DNA of 5,777 bases from an uncultured Oscillospiraceae bacterium (lineage in GTDB: Bacteria > Bacillota > Clostridia > Oscillospirales > Oscillospiraceae). This document shows, piece after piece, positions 1-5,591 of this stretch (positions within the stretch are counted from its first letter, which is position 1; each line of letters starts with the position of its first letter). A model generated the notes under the pieces. The model ran no database searches. It had not been told where the DNA came from and saw nothing but the letters and a program-made list of their open reading frames with translations. The position numbers and the translations under genes are program-made. The DNA lies in assembly GCA_934655875.1 (NCBI GenBank), contig CAKUHB010000053.1:1-5777 (forward strand). Reading direction: 5' to 3'.

Positions 1-411
1 TATATTTCGCAGACCGCCATCGGCAAGCGCGACCATCTGAACGTGTTCGGCAACGACTATCCCACACCCGATGGAACGGGTGTGCGCGACTACATTCATG
101 TTGTCGATCTGGCGAAGGGTCATGTTGCCGCGATCCAGTATTTGATGTCCCACACCGGCGAGGGCGTGTTCAATCTCGGCACCGGTCACGGCTACAGTGT
201 GCTTGACATGGTTCACGCCTTTGAAGAGGCAAACGGCGTGAAGGTGCCCTATGAGATTACTGCCCGCCGTCCCGGCGACCTTGCGACCTGCTATGCAGAT
301 CCCGCAAAGAGTCTGGAAGTGCTCGGCTGGAAGGCGGAAAAAAATCTCGTCGATATGTGCCGCGACACGTGGAACTGGCAGAAACAAAATCCAAACGGAT
401 ATGAGCAATAA
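1..411 (+). CDS. galE: UDP-glucose 4-epimerase, C-terminal part (5' truncated by window edge)
   Basis: GalE interconverts UDP-glucose and UDP-galactose in the cytoplasm using tightly bound NAD (Leloir pathway). Frame 1 is open from base 1, so the gene begins left of the window. The visible 136 residues correspond to the last ~40% of a ~338-residue enzyme, and the N-terminal Rossmann domain and YxxxK catalytic motif are not visible. Diagnostic family blocks are FGNDYPTPDGTGVRDYIHV (residues 15-33, including the UDP-contacting Arg29), the NLGTG block (58-62) and RRPGD (89-93), followed by the terminal DTWNWQ helix. Aligned to E. coli GalE from memory, the Tyr299 gatekeeper is Cys here (C97, bases 289-291). 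Human GALE has Cys at this position and accepts N-acetylated sugars, so dual UDP-Gal/UDP-GalNAc specificity is possible (inference). It is the first visible gene of the operon, 12 nt before nagB. Confidence 0.94.
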   Translation, partial: YISQTAIGKRDHLNVFGNDYPTPDGTGVRDYIHVVDLAKGHVAAIQYLMSHTGEGVFNLGTGHGYSVLDMVHAFEEANGVKVPYEITARRPGDLATCYADPAKSLEVLGWKAEKNLVDMCRDTWNWQKQNPNGYEQ

Positions 412-423
412 GGAGAGATCAAA

Positions 424-1164
424 ATGCTGCACCTGAATATCATCAAAGTCAAAACACCAGAAGAAATGGGAAAGGCCGCTGCCGACGAATTTGAGGCGGT
501 CATCTGCCGCAAGCCCGCCTGCGTGATGGGACTTGCCACCGGCTCCACCCCCATCCCCCTCTACAAAGAACTCATTCGGCGCGAGAAGGCCGGGAAAATC
601 GACTTCTCCCGCGTCCGTTCGGCCAACCTCGATGAATATAAGGGTCTTGCGCCGGATCATCCGCAGAGCTACCGCCGCTTCATGCAGGAAAACCTGTTCG
701 ACCATATCGGCATCAAGCCGGAAAACACCATTGTCCCGGACGGTCTTGCTGCCGACATTCCAGCCATGTGCATGGACTATGAACACAAGATCGAGGACTG
801 GGGCGGCGTGGACATTCAGCTGCTTGGCATCGGTCATGACGGCCACATCGGCTTCAACGAGCCGTGCGACCATTTCCCGGTCATGACGCACGAGGTGCAG
901 CTGACGGACATGACCCGCGAGGCAAACAAGCGCTTCTTCTCGTCCATCGACGAGGTCCCGACCGCAGCCGTCACGATGGGTGTCGGCACGGTCATGGCGG
1001 CGCGGAAGATCGTCATGGTCATCACGGGCGCAGACAAGGCGGACATCCTCTACAAGGTCTTCTTCGGCCCTGTCACGCCGGAGGTCCCCGGCTCCATTTT
1101 GCAGTTTCACCACGATGTGACGCTCATCTGCGATGAGGCGGCGGCTGTCAGAATGCCGCAGTGA
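424..1164 (+). CDS. nagB: Glucosamine-6-phosphate deaminase
   Basis: NagB converts glucosamine-6-phosphate to fructose-6-phosphate and ammonia, the last step of GlcNAc catabolism, in the cytoplasm. The 246-residue protein has the phosphate-binding loop GLATGSTP (36-43), the NLDEY block with the catalytic-base Asp70 (E. coli Asp72), and GIGHDGHIGFNEP (135-147) carrying Asp139, His141 and Glu146 (E. coli Asp141, His143, Glu148). It also has MGVGT (185-189). All catalytic residues are present. Length matches the short Gram-positive NagB (B. subtilis about 242) rather than the 266-residue E. coli enzyme, so E. coli-type allosteric activation by GlcNAc-6-phosphate is doubtful (inference). The ATG follows AGGAGA (411-416) by 7 nt; the SD begins on the last base of the galE stop. 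The TGA stop sits against the next gene. Confidence 0.97.
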   Translation: MLHLNIIKVKTPEEMGKAAADEFEAVICRKPACVMGLATGSTPIPLYKELIRREKAGKIDFSRVRSANLDEYKGLAPDHPQSYRRFMQENLFDHIGIKPENTIVPDGLAADIPAMCMDYEHKIEDWGGVDIQLLGIGHDGHIGFNEPCDHFPVMTHEVQLTDMTREANKRFFSSIDEVPTAAVTMGVGTVMAARKIVMVITGADKADILYKVFFGPVTPEVPGSILQFHHDVTLICDEAAAVRMPQ

Positions 1165-1168
1165 GGGA
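1164..1168 (+). promoter_or_regulatory. Ribosome binding site deciding the ROK gene start
   Basis: AGGGA lies 4 nt before ATG 1173 and begins on the last base of the nagB stop. The alternative in-frame GTG at 1161 is preceded by a sequence with no purine-rich SD. The site therefore favours the ATG and a protein beginning MQYLGIEY. The spacer is shorter than usual, so translational coupling to nagB probably helps. Confidence 0.55.
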
Positions 1169-1172
1169 CGTT

Positions 1173-2546
1173 ATGCAGTATTTGGGCATTGAATATTCGA
1201 TCAAAAACCTGCCCGCGCTCGATGCGGACTTCATTCCGTTCGGCGTATGGGCAAAGGCGTATCTGAAAGAAGCCAGCCGCCCGTTCAAAATCGCCGTGGA
1301 GCGCGAAAACGGCCTTGTTTCCGTGTTTGAAACGAAGCTGCGCGGCGCGGAATTTGCCGAGGCGAACACGCGCTTTGTCGAGCGCTTTGTGAAGATGCTC
1401 CTCTGGTCGGTCGGCGGCTGGAGAGTTTACCTCTGCGGCGACGACGCGGTCGCAAAGCGTATACAGGACGCATACCGCATGGGCGGCACGCGCGAATTTG
1501 ACGTGGGCTTTATGCATGATGTCTATGAGCGGCCGTTTGAAATTGTGATTTCTGACGAAGCGCACTTCCCTGCCGCGCACGAACAGACGAAAAAAGCGGG
1601 CGGTCATACGAACGGCTGCCGCATCGGCTTCGACGCTGGCGGCTCTGACCGGAAGGTCTCCGCCGTCGTGGACGGCAAGACAGTCTACTCTGAGGAGGTC
1701 GTCTGGCACCCGAAGACGAGCGAGGACCCACAGTACCAGTACGACGGCATTGTCGCCGCATTCAAAACGGCGGCATCCAAGATGCCCCGTGTGGACGGTA
1801 TCGGCGTGTCATCCGCAGGCGTGTTCATCGGCAACGCGCCGATGGTTTCCTCCATCTTCCTCAAGGTGCCGCGTGAGCGCCGCGAGGAGGTCAAGACCAT
1901 CTTTGACCGCGCCGCAAAGGAGATCGGTGATGTCCCCATCGTTGTTGCCAACGACGGCGACGTTTCCGCGCTTGCAGGCGCAATGAGTCTGCACGAAGGC
2001 GCGGTCATGGGACTTGCTATGGGGACAAGCGAGGCAGTCGGATACGTTAATGCCGATTGTAACCTGCTCGGCTGGTTCAGCGAGCTGGCGTTTGCACCCG
2101 TTGACCTGAACGATCACGCCATGCGCGATGAATGGTCCGGCGACATCGGTGTCGGCTGCAAATACTTCTCGCAGGACGCCGTCATAAAGCTGGCTCCGGC
2201 GGCTGGCATCGCACTGGCGGAAAGCCTGACGCCTGCGGAAAAGCTCAAGGAGGTGCAGAAGCTGGCAGAGCAGGGCGTTTCTTATGCGCAGGACATTTTC
2301 AAATCCATCGGCGTGTATTTGGGGCATACGCTCTGCCTCTATGAAATGTTCTATGATATTCGCAATCTCATCGTTCTGGGGCGTGTGGCCTCCGGCGTAG
2401 GCGGTGATCTGATCGTTGCTGAATGCCGACAGGTGCTGAACGAAGAATATCCCGAGCTTGCGCAGAAGCTGCGCGTCATGCTCCCGGATGAGGAATTCCG
2501 CCGCGTCGGCCAGTCGATGGCTGCCGCGAGTCTTCCGGAGGTGTAA
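1173..2546 (+). CDS. ROK-fold sugar kinase-like protein with N-terminal extension (probable amino-sugar kinase)
   Basis: The 457-residue protein belongs to the ASKHA/ROK fold. Visible motifs are the phosphate-1 loop FDAGGSDRK (153-161), GVSSAG (211-216), the catalytic Asp in VANDGDVSALAG (Asp261), the phosphate-2 loop GLAMGTSEAVGYV (280-292) and the adenosine-side LGRVASGVGGD (402-412). About 150 residues precede the first kinase motif and match no domain I can name. The canonical ROK zinc motif CxCGxxGCxE is absent; the block EWSGDIGVGCKYFSQ (about 320-334) occupies that region. Its place between nagB and nagA suggests ATP-dependent phosphorylation of GlcNAc or a related sugar. A sensor role is possible, but no helix-turn-helix is seen. 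I chose ATG 1173, preceded by AGGGA (1164-1168) with a short 4-nt spacer. An in-frame GTG at 1161, overlapping the nagB stop, has no SD. Confidence 0.85.
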   Translation: MQYLGIEYSIKNLPALDADFIPFGVWAKAYLKEASRPFKIAVERENGLVSVFETKLRGAEFAEANTRFVERFVKMLLWSVGGWRVYLCGDDAVAKRIQDAYRMGGTREFDVGFMHDVYERPFEIVISDEAHFPAAHEQTKKAGGHTNGCRIGFDAGGSDRKVSAVVDGKTVYSEEVVWHPKTSEDPQYQYDGIVAAFKTAASKMPRVDGIGVSSAGVFIGNAPMVSSIFLKVPRERREEVKTIFDRAAKEIGDVPIVVANDGDVSALAGAMSLHEGAVMGLAMGTSEAVGYVNADCNLLGWFSELAFAPVDLNDHAMRDEWSGDIGVGCKYFSQDAVIKLAPAAGIALAESLTPAEKLKEVQKLAEQGVSYAQDIFKSIGVYLGHTLCLYEMFYDIRNLIVLGRVASGVGGDLIVAECRQVLNEEYPELAQKLRVMLPDEEFRRVGQSMAAASLPEV

Positions 2547-2551
2547 GCGAT

Positions 2552-3661
2552 ATGCTCTTCAAAAACGCAAATATTTTCGTGAACGGACGTTTTCAGCACG
2601 GCTCCTTCCGCGTGGAAAACGGAAGATTTACCGAAATCTTGACCACTGTTCCTACAGAGGACGGCATTGATCTGAACAACCAGTATGTCATTCCGGGGCT
2701 TGTGGACGTCCACAACCACGGAAACTCCGGCGCAGATTTCTCGGACGGCGACTATGACGGGCTTGTCAAAATGGCGCGCTATCTCGCGAAAAACGGCGTG
2801 ACCAGCTTCGCGCCCGCGTCCATGACACTGCCGTATGACGTGCTGGAAACGGCGTACAAGACAGCTGTGCAGTTAAAAAAGGAGCAGCCGGAGGGCTGTG
2901 CGCGTCTCATGGGCATCCAGATGGAGGGGCCGTTCTTCTCTGAGAAGAAAAAGGGCGCACAGAACGGCGCATACCTGAGAGATCCGGATTTTACTGCGTT
3001 CAAAAAGCTCTATGACGCGTCTGAGGGTCTTATTCGCATTGCGGATGTGGCGGCGGAGCTGCCAGGTGCGGTCGAATTTGCCGAAAAAGCGTCCAAGCTC
3101 TGCACGGTCTCCATCGCGCACACCGACTGCACCTACGAAGAAGCCAGTGCGGTCTTTGACGCGGGCGCGTCGCACCTGACGCATCTCTACAACGCCATGC
3201 CGGGCATCCACCACCGCAAGCCCGGTCCCATCGGGGCTGCCTCAGAACGGGAAAATGTCATCGCAGAACTCATCTGTGACGGTCAGCACATCCACCCGAG
3301 TGCCGTGCGGATGGCGTTTAGGCTGTTTCCGGGGCGTATCTGCCTCGTTTCCGACGCGCTGCGCTGCTGCGGGATGCCGGACGGGCAGTACACCCTCGGC
3401 GGGCAGGACGTGTTCCTGTATGGCGGCGTAGCAAAGCTGGCAGACGGCACGCTCGCGGGCTCCGCGACAAATCTTTACGACTGCATGAGAAAGGCCGTGG
3501 AATTTGGCATTCCAAAGGAACAGGCGATCTTGTCCGCGACACTCCTCCCGGCACGTGAGATCGGGCGAGAGCACGAAATAGGCTCGATCGCGGTCGGAAA
3601 ACTGGCGGACTTTGTGGTCTGCGATGAAAACTTAAATCGCGAAAAAGTTTACATGTACTAA
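2552..3661 (+). CDS. nagA: N-acetylglucosamine-6-phosphate deacetylase
   Basis: NagA hydrolyses GlcNAc-6-phosphate to glucosamine-6-phosphate and acetate, feeding NagB. The 369-residue protein is a full-length amidohydrolase-superfamily TIM barrel flanked by its small beta domain. Motifs in order are PGLVDVHNHG (48-57; His54 and His56 of the HxH metal site), MEGPF with metal ligand Glu125, AHTDC with His190, HLTHLYNAMP (208-217; His211, Asn214), ICDGQHIHP (241-249), SDAL with catalytic Asp268, and DGTLAGSATNL (298-308). The C-terminal GSIAVGKLADFVVCDE is the usual end of the family. Metal ligands and the catalytic Asp are all present, so the enzyme looks active. ATG 2552 is preceded by GGAGGT (2537-2542), 9 nt upstream and lying inside the end of the ROK gene. 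The stop codon of that gene is 5 nt away, which suggests translational coupling. It is the last gene of the operon. Confidence 0.96.
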   Translation: MLFKNANIFVNGRFQHGSFRVENGRFTEILTTVPTEDGIDLNNQYVIPGLVDVHNHGNSGADFSDGDYDGLVKMARYLAKNGVTSFAPASMTLPYDVLETAYKTAVQLKKEQPEGCARLMGIQMEGPFFSEKKKGAQNGAYLRDPDFTAFKKLYDASEGLIRIADVAAELPGAVEFAEKASKLCTVSIAHTDCTYEEASAVFDAGASHLTHLYNAMPGIHHRKPGPIGAASERENVIAELICDGQHIHPSAVRMAFRLFPGRICLVSDALRCCGMPDGQYTLGGQDVFLYGGVAKLADGTLAGSATNLYDCMRKAVEFGIPKEQAILSATLLPAREIGREHEIGSIAVGKLADFVVCDENLNREKVYMY

Positions 3662-3673
3662 TACAAAATATCA

Positions 3674-3701
3674 GCCCCGGCTCGGTATTCCGAGTCGGGG
3701 C
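3674..3701. terminator. Intergenic hairpin, probable bidirectional terminator
   Basis: Two 12-nt arms (3674-3685 and 3690-3701) pair around a TATT tetraloop, with 11 Watson-Crick pairs and one G-T pair, mostly GC. It starts 12 nt after the nagA stop and ends 26 nt before the stop of the convergent gene. On the + strand no T-run follows the stem. On the - strand the bases after the stem read TGATATTTTGTA, which is modestly T-rich. Termination of both converging transcripts is likely, but the weak T tract makes the intrinsic strength uncertain. Confidence 0.65.
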
Positions 3702-3727
3702 CGCCGTGTGTCCATCAAGAGTCCATG

Positions 3728-4702
3728 TCAAGCCGCTTTCCGAAATCGCAGGCCGTTTGCCCGCACGGACAGCTCCTGCGACAGAAGACGCAGCGTTTCA
3801 AATTCATCGTCGAGGCCGTCGAGCTCACGGCGGAGAATTTCTTCGTAGTGCTGCTTCTTCTGCTCCAGCGTGGCAATTTTGTTGACCCACCGCTCCATGA
3901 CGCTGGGGCTGCGGCTGCCGCTCTGGATGAGATAATCGGCCTTCTCCTGATACAGCGCGATCTCTTTTTTGACCGCGGAATAAAATTCCTCCGTCATTTT
4001 GTCGCGCTGCTTCGCGTCGTCAATGATGTAGAAGCTGTTGACGCTCAAGGCATTGTCGTTCTGATTCATCGCGCTGAGCTGCTCAATGAACGTTTCAAAC
4101 GTATCCACTTTGTCCATGTGCTGCCGCGGGATAAAATACAGATGTCCAGTCGAGCTGACCTTGGTGGCCTCCAGCATCCGCAGATAGCTCAGGCAGATCG
4201 TCTCGATCTGCCGGCGGTTCGCGCAGACCTGATAAAGCTCGAACAGTTCTTCCGCCCGGCGGCAATAGCTGATGGGGTCAATGTCGGCGTCGAAGCCGAT
4301 GTTATCATACCCGAACCGATTATCACGCCGGTCGTAAAAGATGTTTGCCAGCTTTTCATACTGGTTTGTCCGCTGGTTGAGTGTTTCCTTGACCAGCTCG
4401 CGGGAATAGACGTCCTCGGTGTGCGCGTTGTCGCGGTAGTAGACCGCGTAGATATGATGCTCACCGGGATTCTTTACCGTGATCCGATCCTTGATATCGC
4501 CCGTCGCGGAGCGGAACGCATCCGACACGGAAATTCGCTTGCTGCCGGAGTACGGGATGTTCAGCTCCTCGCAAAGCTGCGCCAGCGCCTCCTTCTCCAC
4601 CAGAATGTTGGCAAGCGAGAAATAGAGGAATTTGCCCAGCACGGAGGTCCTGTCGCCGTTGGCTGCGCCAAGGATGTCCTGAAAATTCGTAATATTTGTC
4701 AT
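3728..4702 (-). CDS. DUF6744-like protein of unknown function, mobile-element associated
   Basis: The 324-residue protein has no signal peptide or membrane segment and is probably cytoplasmic. The opening TNFQDILGAANG, the early LGKFLYFSLANI (22-33) and ISVSDAFRSATGDI (57-70) resemble what I remember of DUF6744 proteins from Firmicutes mobile elements. That family label is from memory and not certain. No catalytic motif is recognisable. The last ~90 residues (about 228-318) are rich in charged heptad-like helix and probably form a coiled coil, suggesting oligomerisation or a partner protein. ATG 4702 is chosen because AAGGA lies 7 nt upstream; the in-frame TTG at 4708 lies directly against that SD. 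The start is 15 nt after the stop of the DUF3854 gene, so the two are co-transcribed. The hairpin at 3674-3701 lies just downstream. A role in element replication or maintenance is inference from context. Confidence 0.75.
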   Translation of the reverse strand: MTNITNFQDILGAANGDRTSVLGKFLYFSLANILVEKEALAQLCEELNIPYSGSKRISVSDAFRSATGDIKDRITVKNPGEHHIYAVYYRDNAHTEDVYSRELVKETLNQRTNQYEKLANIFYDRRDNRFGYDNIGFDADIDPISYCRRAEELFELYQVCANRRQIETICLSYLRMLEATKVSSTGHLYFIPRQHMDKVDTFETFIEQLSAMNQNDNALSVNSFYIIDDAKQRDKMTEEFYSAVKKEIALYQEKADYLIQSGSRSPSVMERWVNKIATLEQKKQHYEEILRRELDGLDDEFETLRLLSQELSVRANGLRFRKAA

Positions 4703-4717
4703 ACGCAATTCCTTTCT

Positions 4718-5473
4718 CTAAGCTGTTTTTCGTTTCGTCCAGTCCAGCAGATAATCGTCCACACCCTTGAATCGCGGGTTCCAGGTACATTGATAGTACC
4801 GGATACCCGGGATCAATTGCACCTCGCGGCGCAGGGTGAGGATCGCCTGCCGGACCTGCGGATTCGTAAACTGATCCATGTCCATCGCCTCCATGACCTC
4901 CGTAAAGAGCGCATTGTTTGCAAAGTAGCTTGCAATGTCGCCCTTGAGCGGCCCCTCGGTGAGATAGGCACGCTTCTGTGTGGTGTCGCCGGTGACGTGA
5001 ATCCACGAATAACTGCGGGTGCCGTTTTCCATGCGGCTTGACCGGCTGGACAACCAGCGGTATTTTCGCGCCGCATCGTCGTCCAGCCGGATCTTCATGC
5101 CTTGGATCAAACCGTCCTTGTTTCGTACCGGAATGAGAAAGCCGTTTGCGCCTGCCAGCGTCCATGTCCCGTCCTTCGTGTAAAAGCCGGGCAGCCCGTG
5201 CAGTTCATGATTGCACCGGAGAAGTGACGCCAGTAAGCGCCGTTCGGATTCCGTTTCCGGCATGGACTTATAGCCGTTCCGCTCAATAATTTCGTCAGGA
5301 AGTCCACGTTCATGGAGGTTTTCTCTGTGCCGGTCGGAGAGCGTCAGAAGCGACAGCATCTCCGAATACGCCGCATGGCGCTTTTCCAGCGCATACGGTT
5401 CCCGGCTCGTTGTGTTTGGGGAGCTGGGCTGCAAGGGCAGCTTGTAGACGTTGCTCTTTGCAGCCAGCTCCAA
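4718..5473 (-). CDS. DUF3854 domain protein, TOPRIM-like, primase-associated; probable internal deletion
   Basis: The 251-residue protein (from TTG 5473) resembles DUF3854 proteins of plasmids, phages and integrative elements, which often accompany or replace primase functions. Residues 33-67 (HAAYSEMLSLL to ERNGYKS) form the helical N-terminal region. Residues 94-143 (LPGFYT to KYRWLSS) form the beta-rich region that usually precedes the TOPRIM fold. The TOPRIM-like core has EGPLK with Glu173, an acidic DMD (198-200) in the block MDMDQFTNPQV, and KGVDDYLL (236-243). The segment normally between EGPLK and DMD, containing a PGVN-like loop and a helix, appears missing after residue 190, so activity is doubtful. 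The start is unusual. The strong SD at 5492-5502 is 18 nt or more from TTG 5473; the in-frame ATT at 5488 fits better and would add five residues. The only nearby ATG (5480) is out of frame. Confidence 0.72.
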   Translation of the reverse strand: MELAAKSNVYKLPLQPSSPNTTSREPYALEKRHAAYSEMLSLLTLSDRHRENLHERGLPDEIIERNGYKSMPETESERRLLASLLRCNHELHGLPGFYTKDGTWTLAGANGFLIPVRNKDGLIQGMKIRLDDDAARKYRWLSSRSSRMENGTRSYSWIHVTGDTTQKRAYLTEGPLKGDIASYFANNALFTEVMEAMDMDQFTNPQVRQAILTLRREVQLIPGIRYYQCTWNPRFKGVDDYLLDWTKRKTA

Positions 5474-5491
5474 GTACCATAATTGAATATG

Positions 5492-5502
5492 CTCCTCCTT
5501 TC
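5492..5502 (-). promoter_or_regulatory. Strong Shine-Dalgarno site of the DUF3854 gene
   Basis: On the - strand this reads GAAAGGAGGAG, nine of whose bases pair with the 16S rRNA tail without a mismatch. From the end of AGGAGG (5494) the spacer is 5 nt to an in-frame ATT (5488), 13 nt to an out-of-frame ATG (5480) and 20 nt to the in-frame TTG (5473). The site is clear; which codon it serves is not. Confidence 0.75.
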
Positions 5503-5536
5503 GGTAGCGGCGATATTCCTGCCAATGACTAGCTTT

Positions 5537-5565
5537 ATTATATCATCGCCACATAATCAGTGCAA
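5537..5565 (-). promoter_or_regulatory. Extended -10 promoter of the DUF3854-DUF6744 pair
   Basis: On the - strand a perfect TATAAT (5542-5537) is preceded by the TGN extension (5545-5543). A weak -35, TTGCAC (5565-5560), lies 17 nt upstream. Transcription would start near 5530, leaving about 30 nt before the SD. It sits in the 118-nt gap after the excisionase-like gene, so the two downstream genes can be expressed independently of it. Confidence 0.7.
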
Positions 5566-5591
5566 TTCAATCCAAAAGACTTATTTGAACG

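Noticed and set aside
1161..1163. GTG as the start of the ROK gene.
   Set aside because: It has no SD; ATG 1173 four codons downstream has AGGGA and begins the protein at the expected MQYLGIEY.
1107..1709. A 200-codon open frame on the - strand inside nagB and the ROK gene.
   Set aside because: It lies opposite two well-supported genes and has no recognisable protein pattern; it is a shadow of codon bias.
3725..5041. A 438-codon open frame on the + strand opposite the DUF6744-like and DUF3854 genes.
   Set aside because: It is exactly codon-aligned with both - strand genes, so it stays open simply because they use few TTA, CTA and TCA codons. It crosses the boundary of two real genes and shows no known domain.
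5310..5525. A 71-codon - strand frame that includes the ATG at 5480 near the strong SD.
   Set aside because: Its protein (GAGCKEQRLQAALAAQLPK and onward) looks like out-of-frame translation, while the overlapping DUF3854 frame matches a family. The ATG is kept only as a clue to a possible frameshift.
5481..5571. Inverted copies of ATTGAAT about 80 nt apart around the promoter.
   Set aside because: Seven A/T-rich bases at that distance are expected by chance and do not overlap the promoter elements symmetrically.
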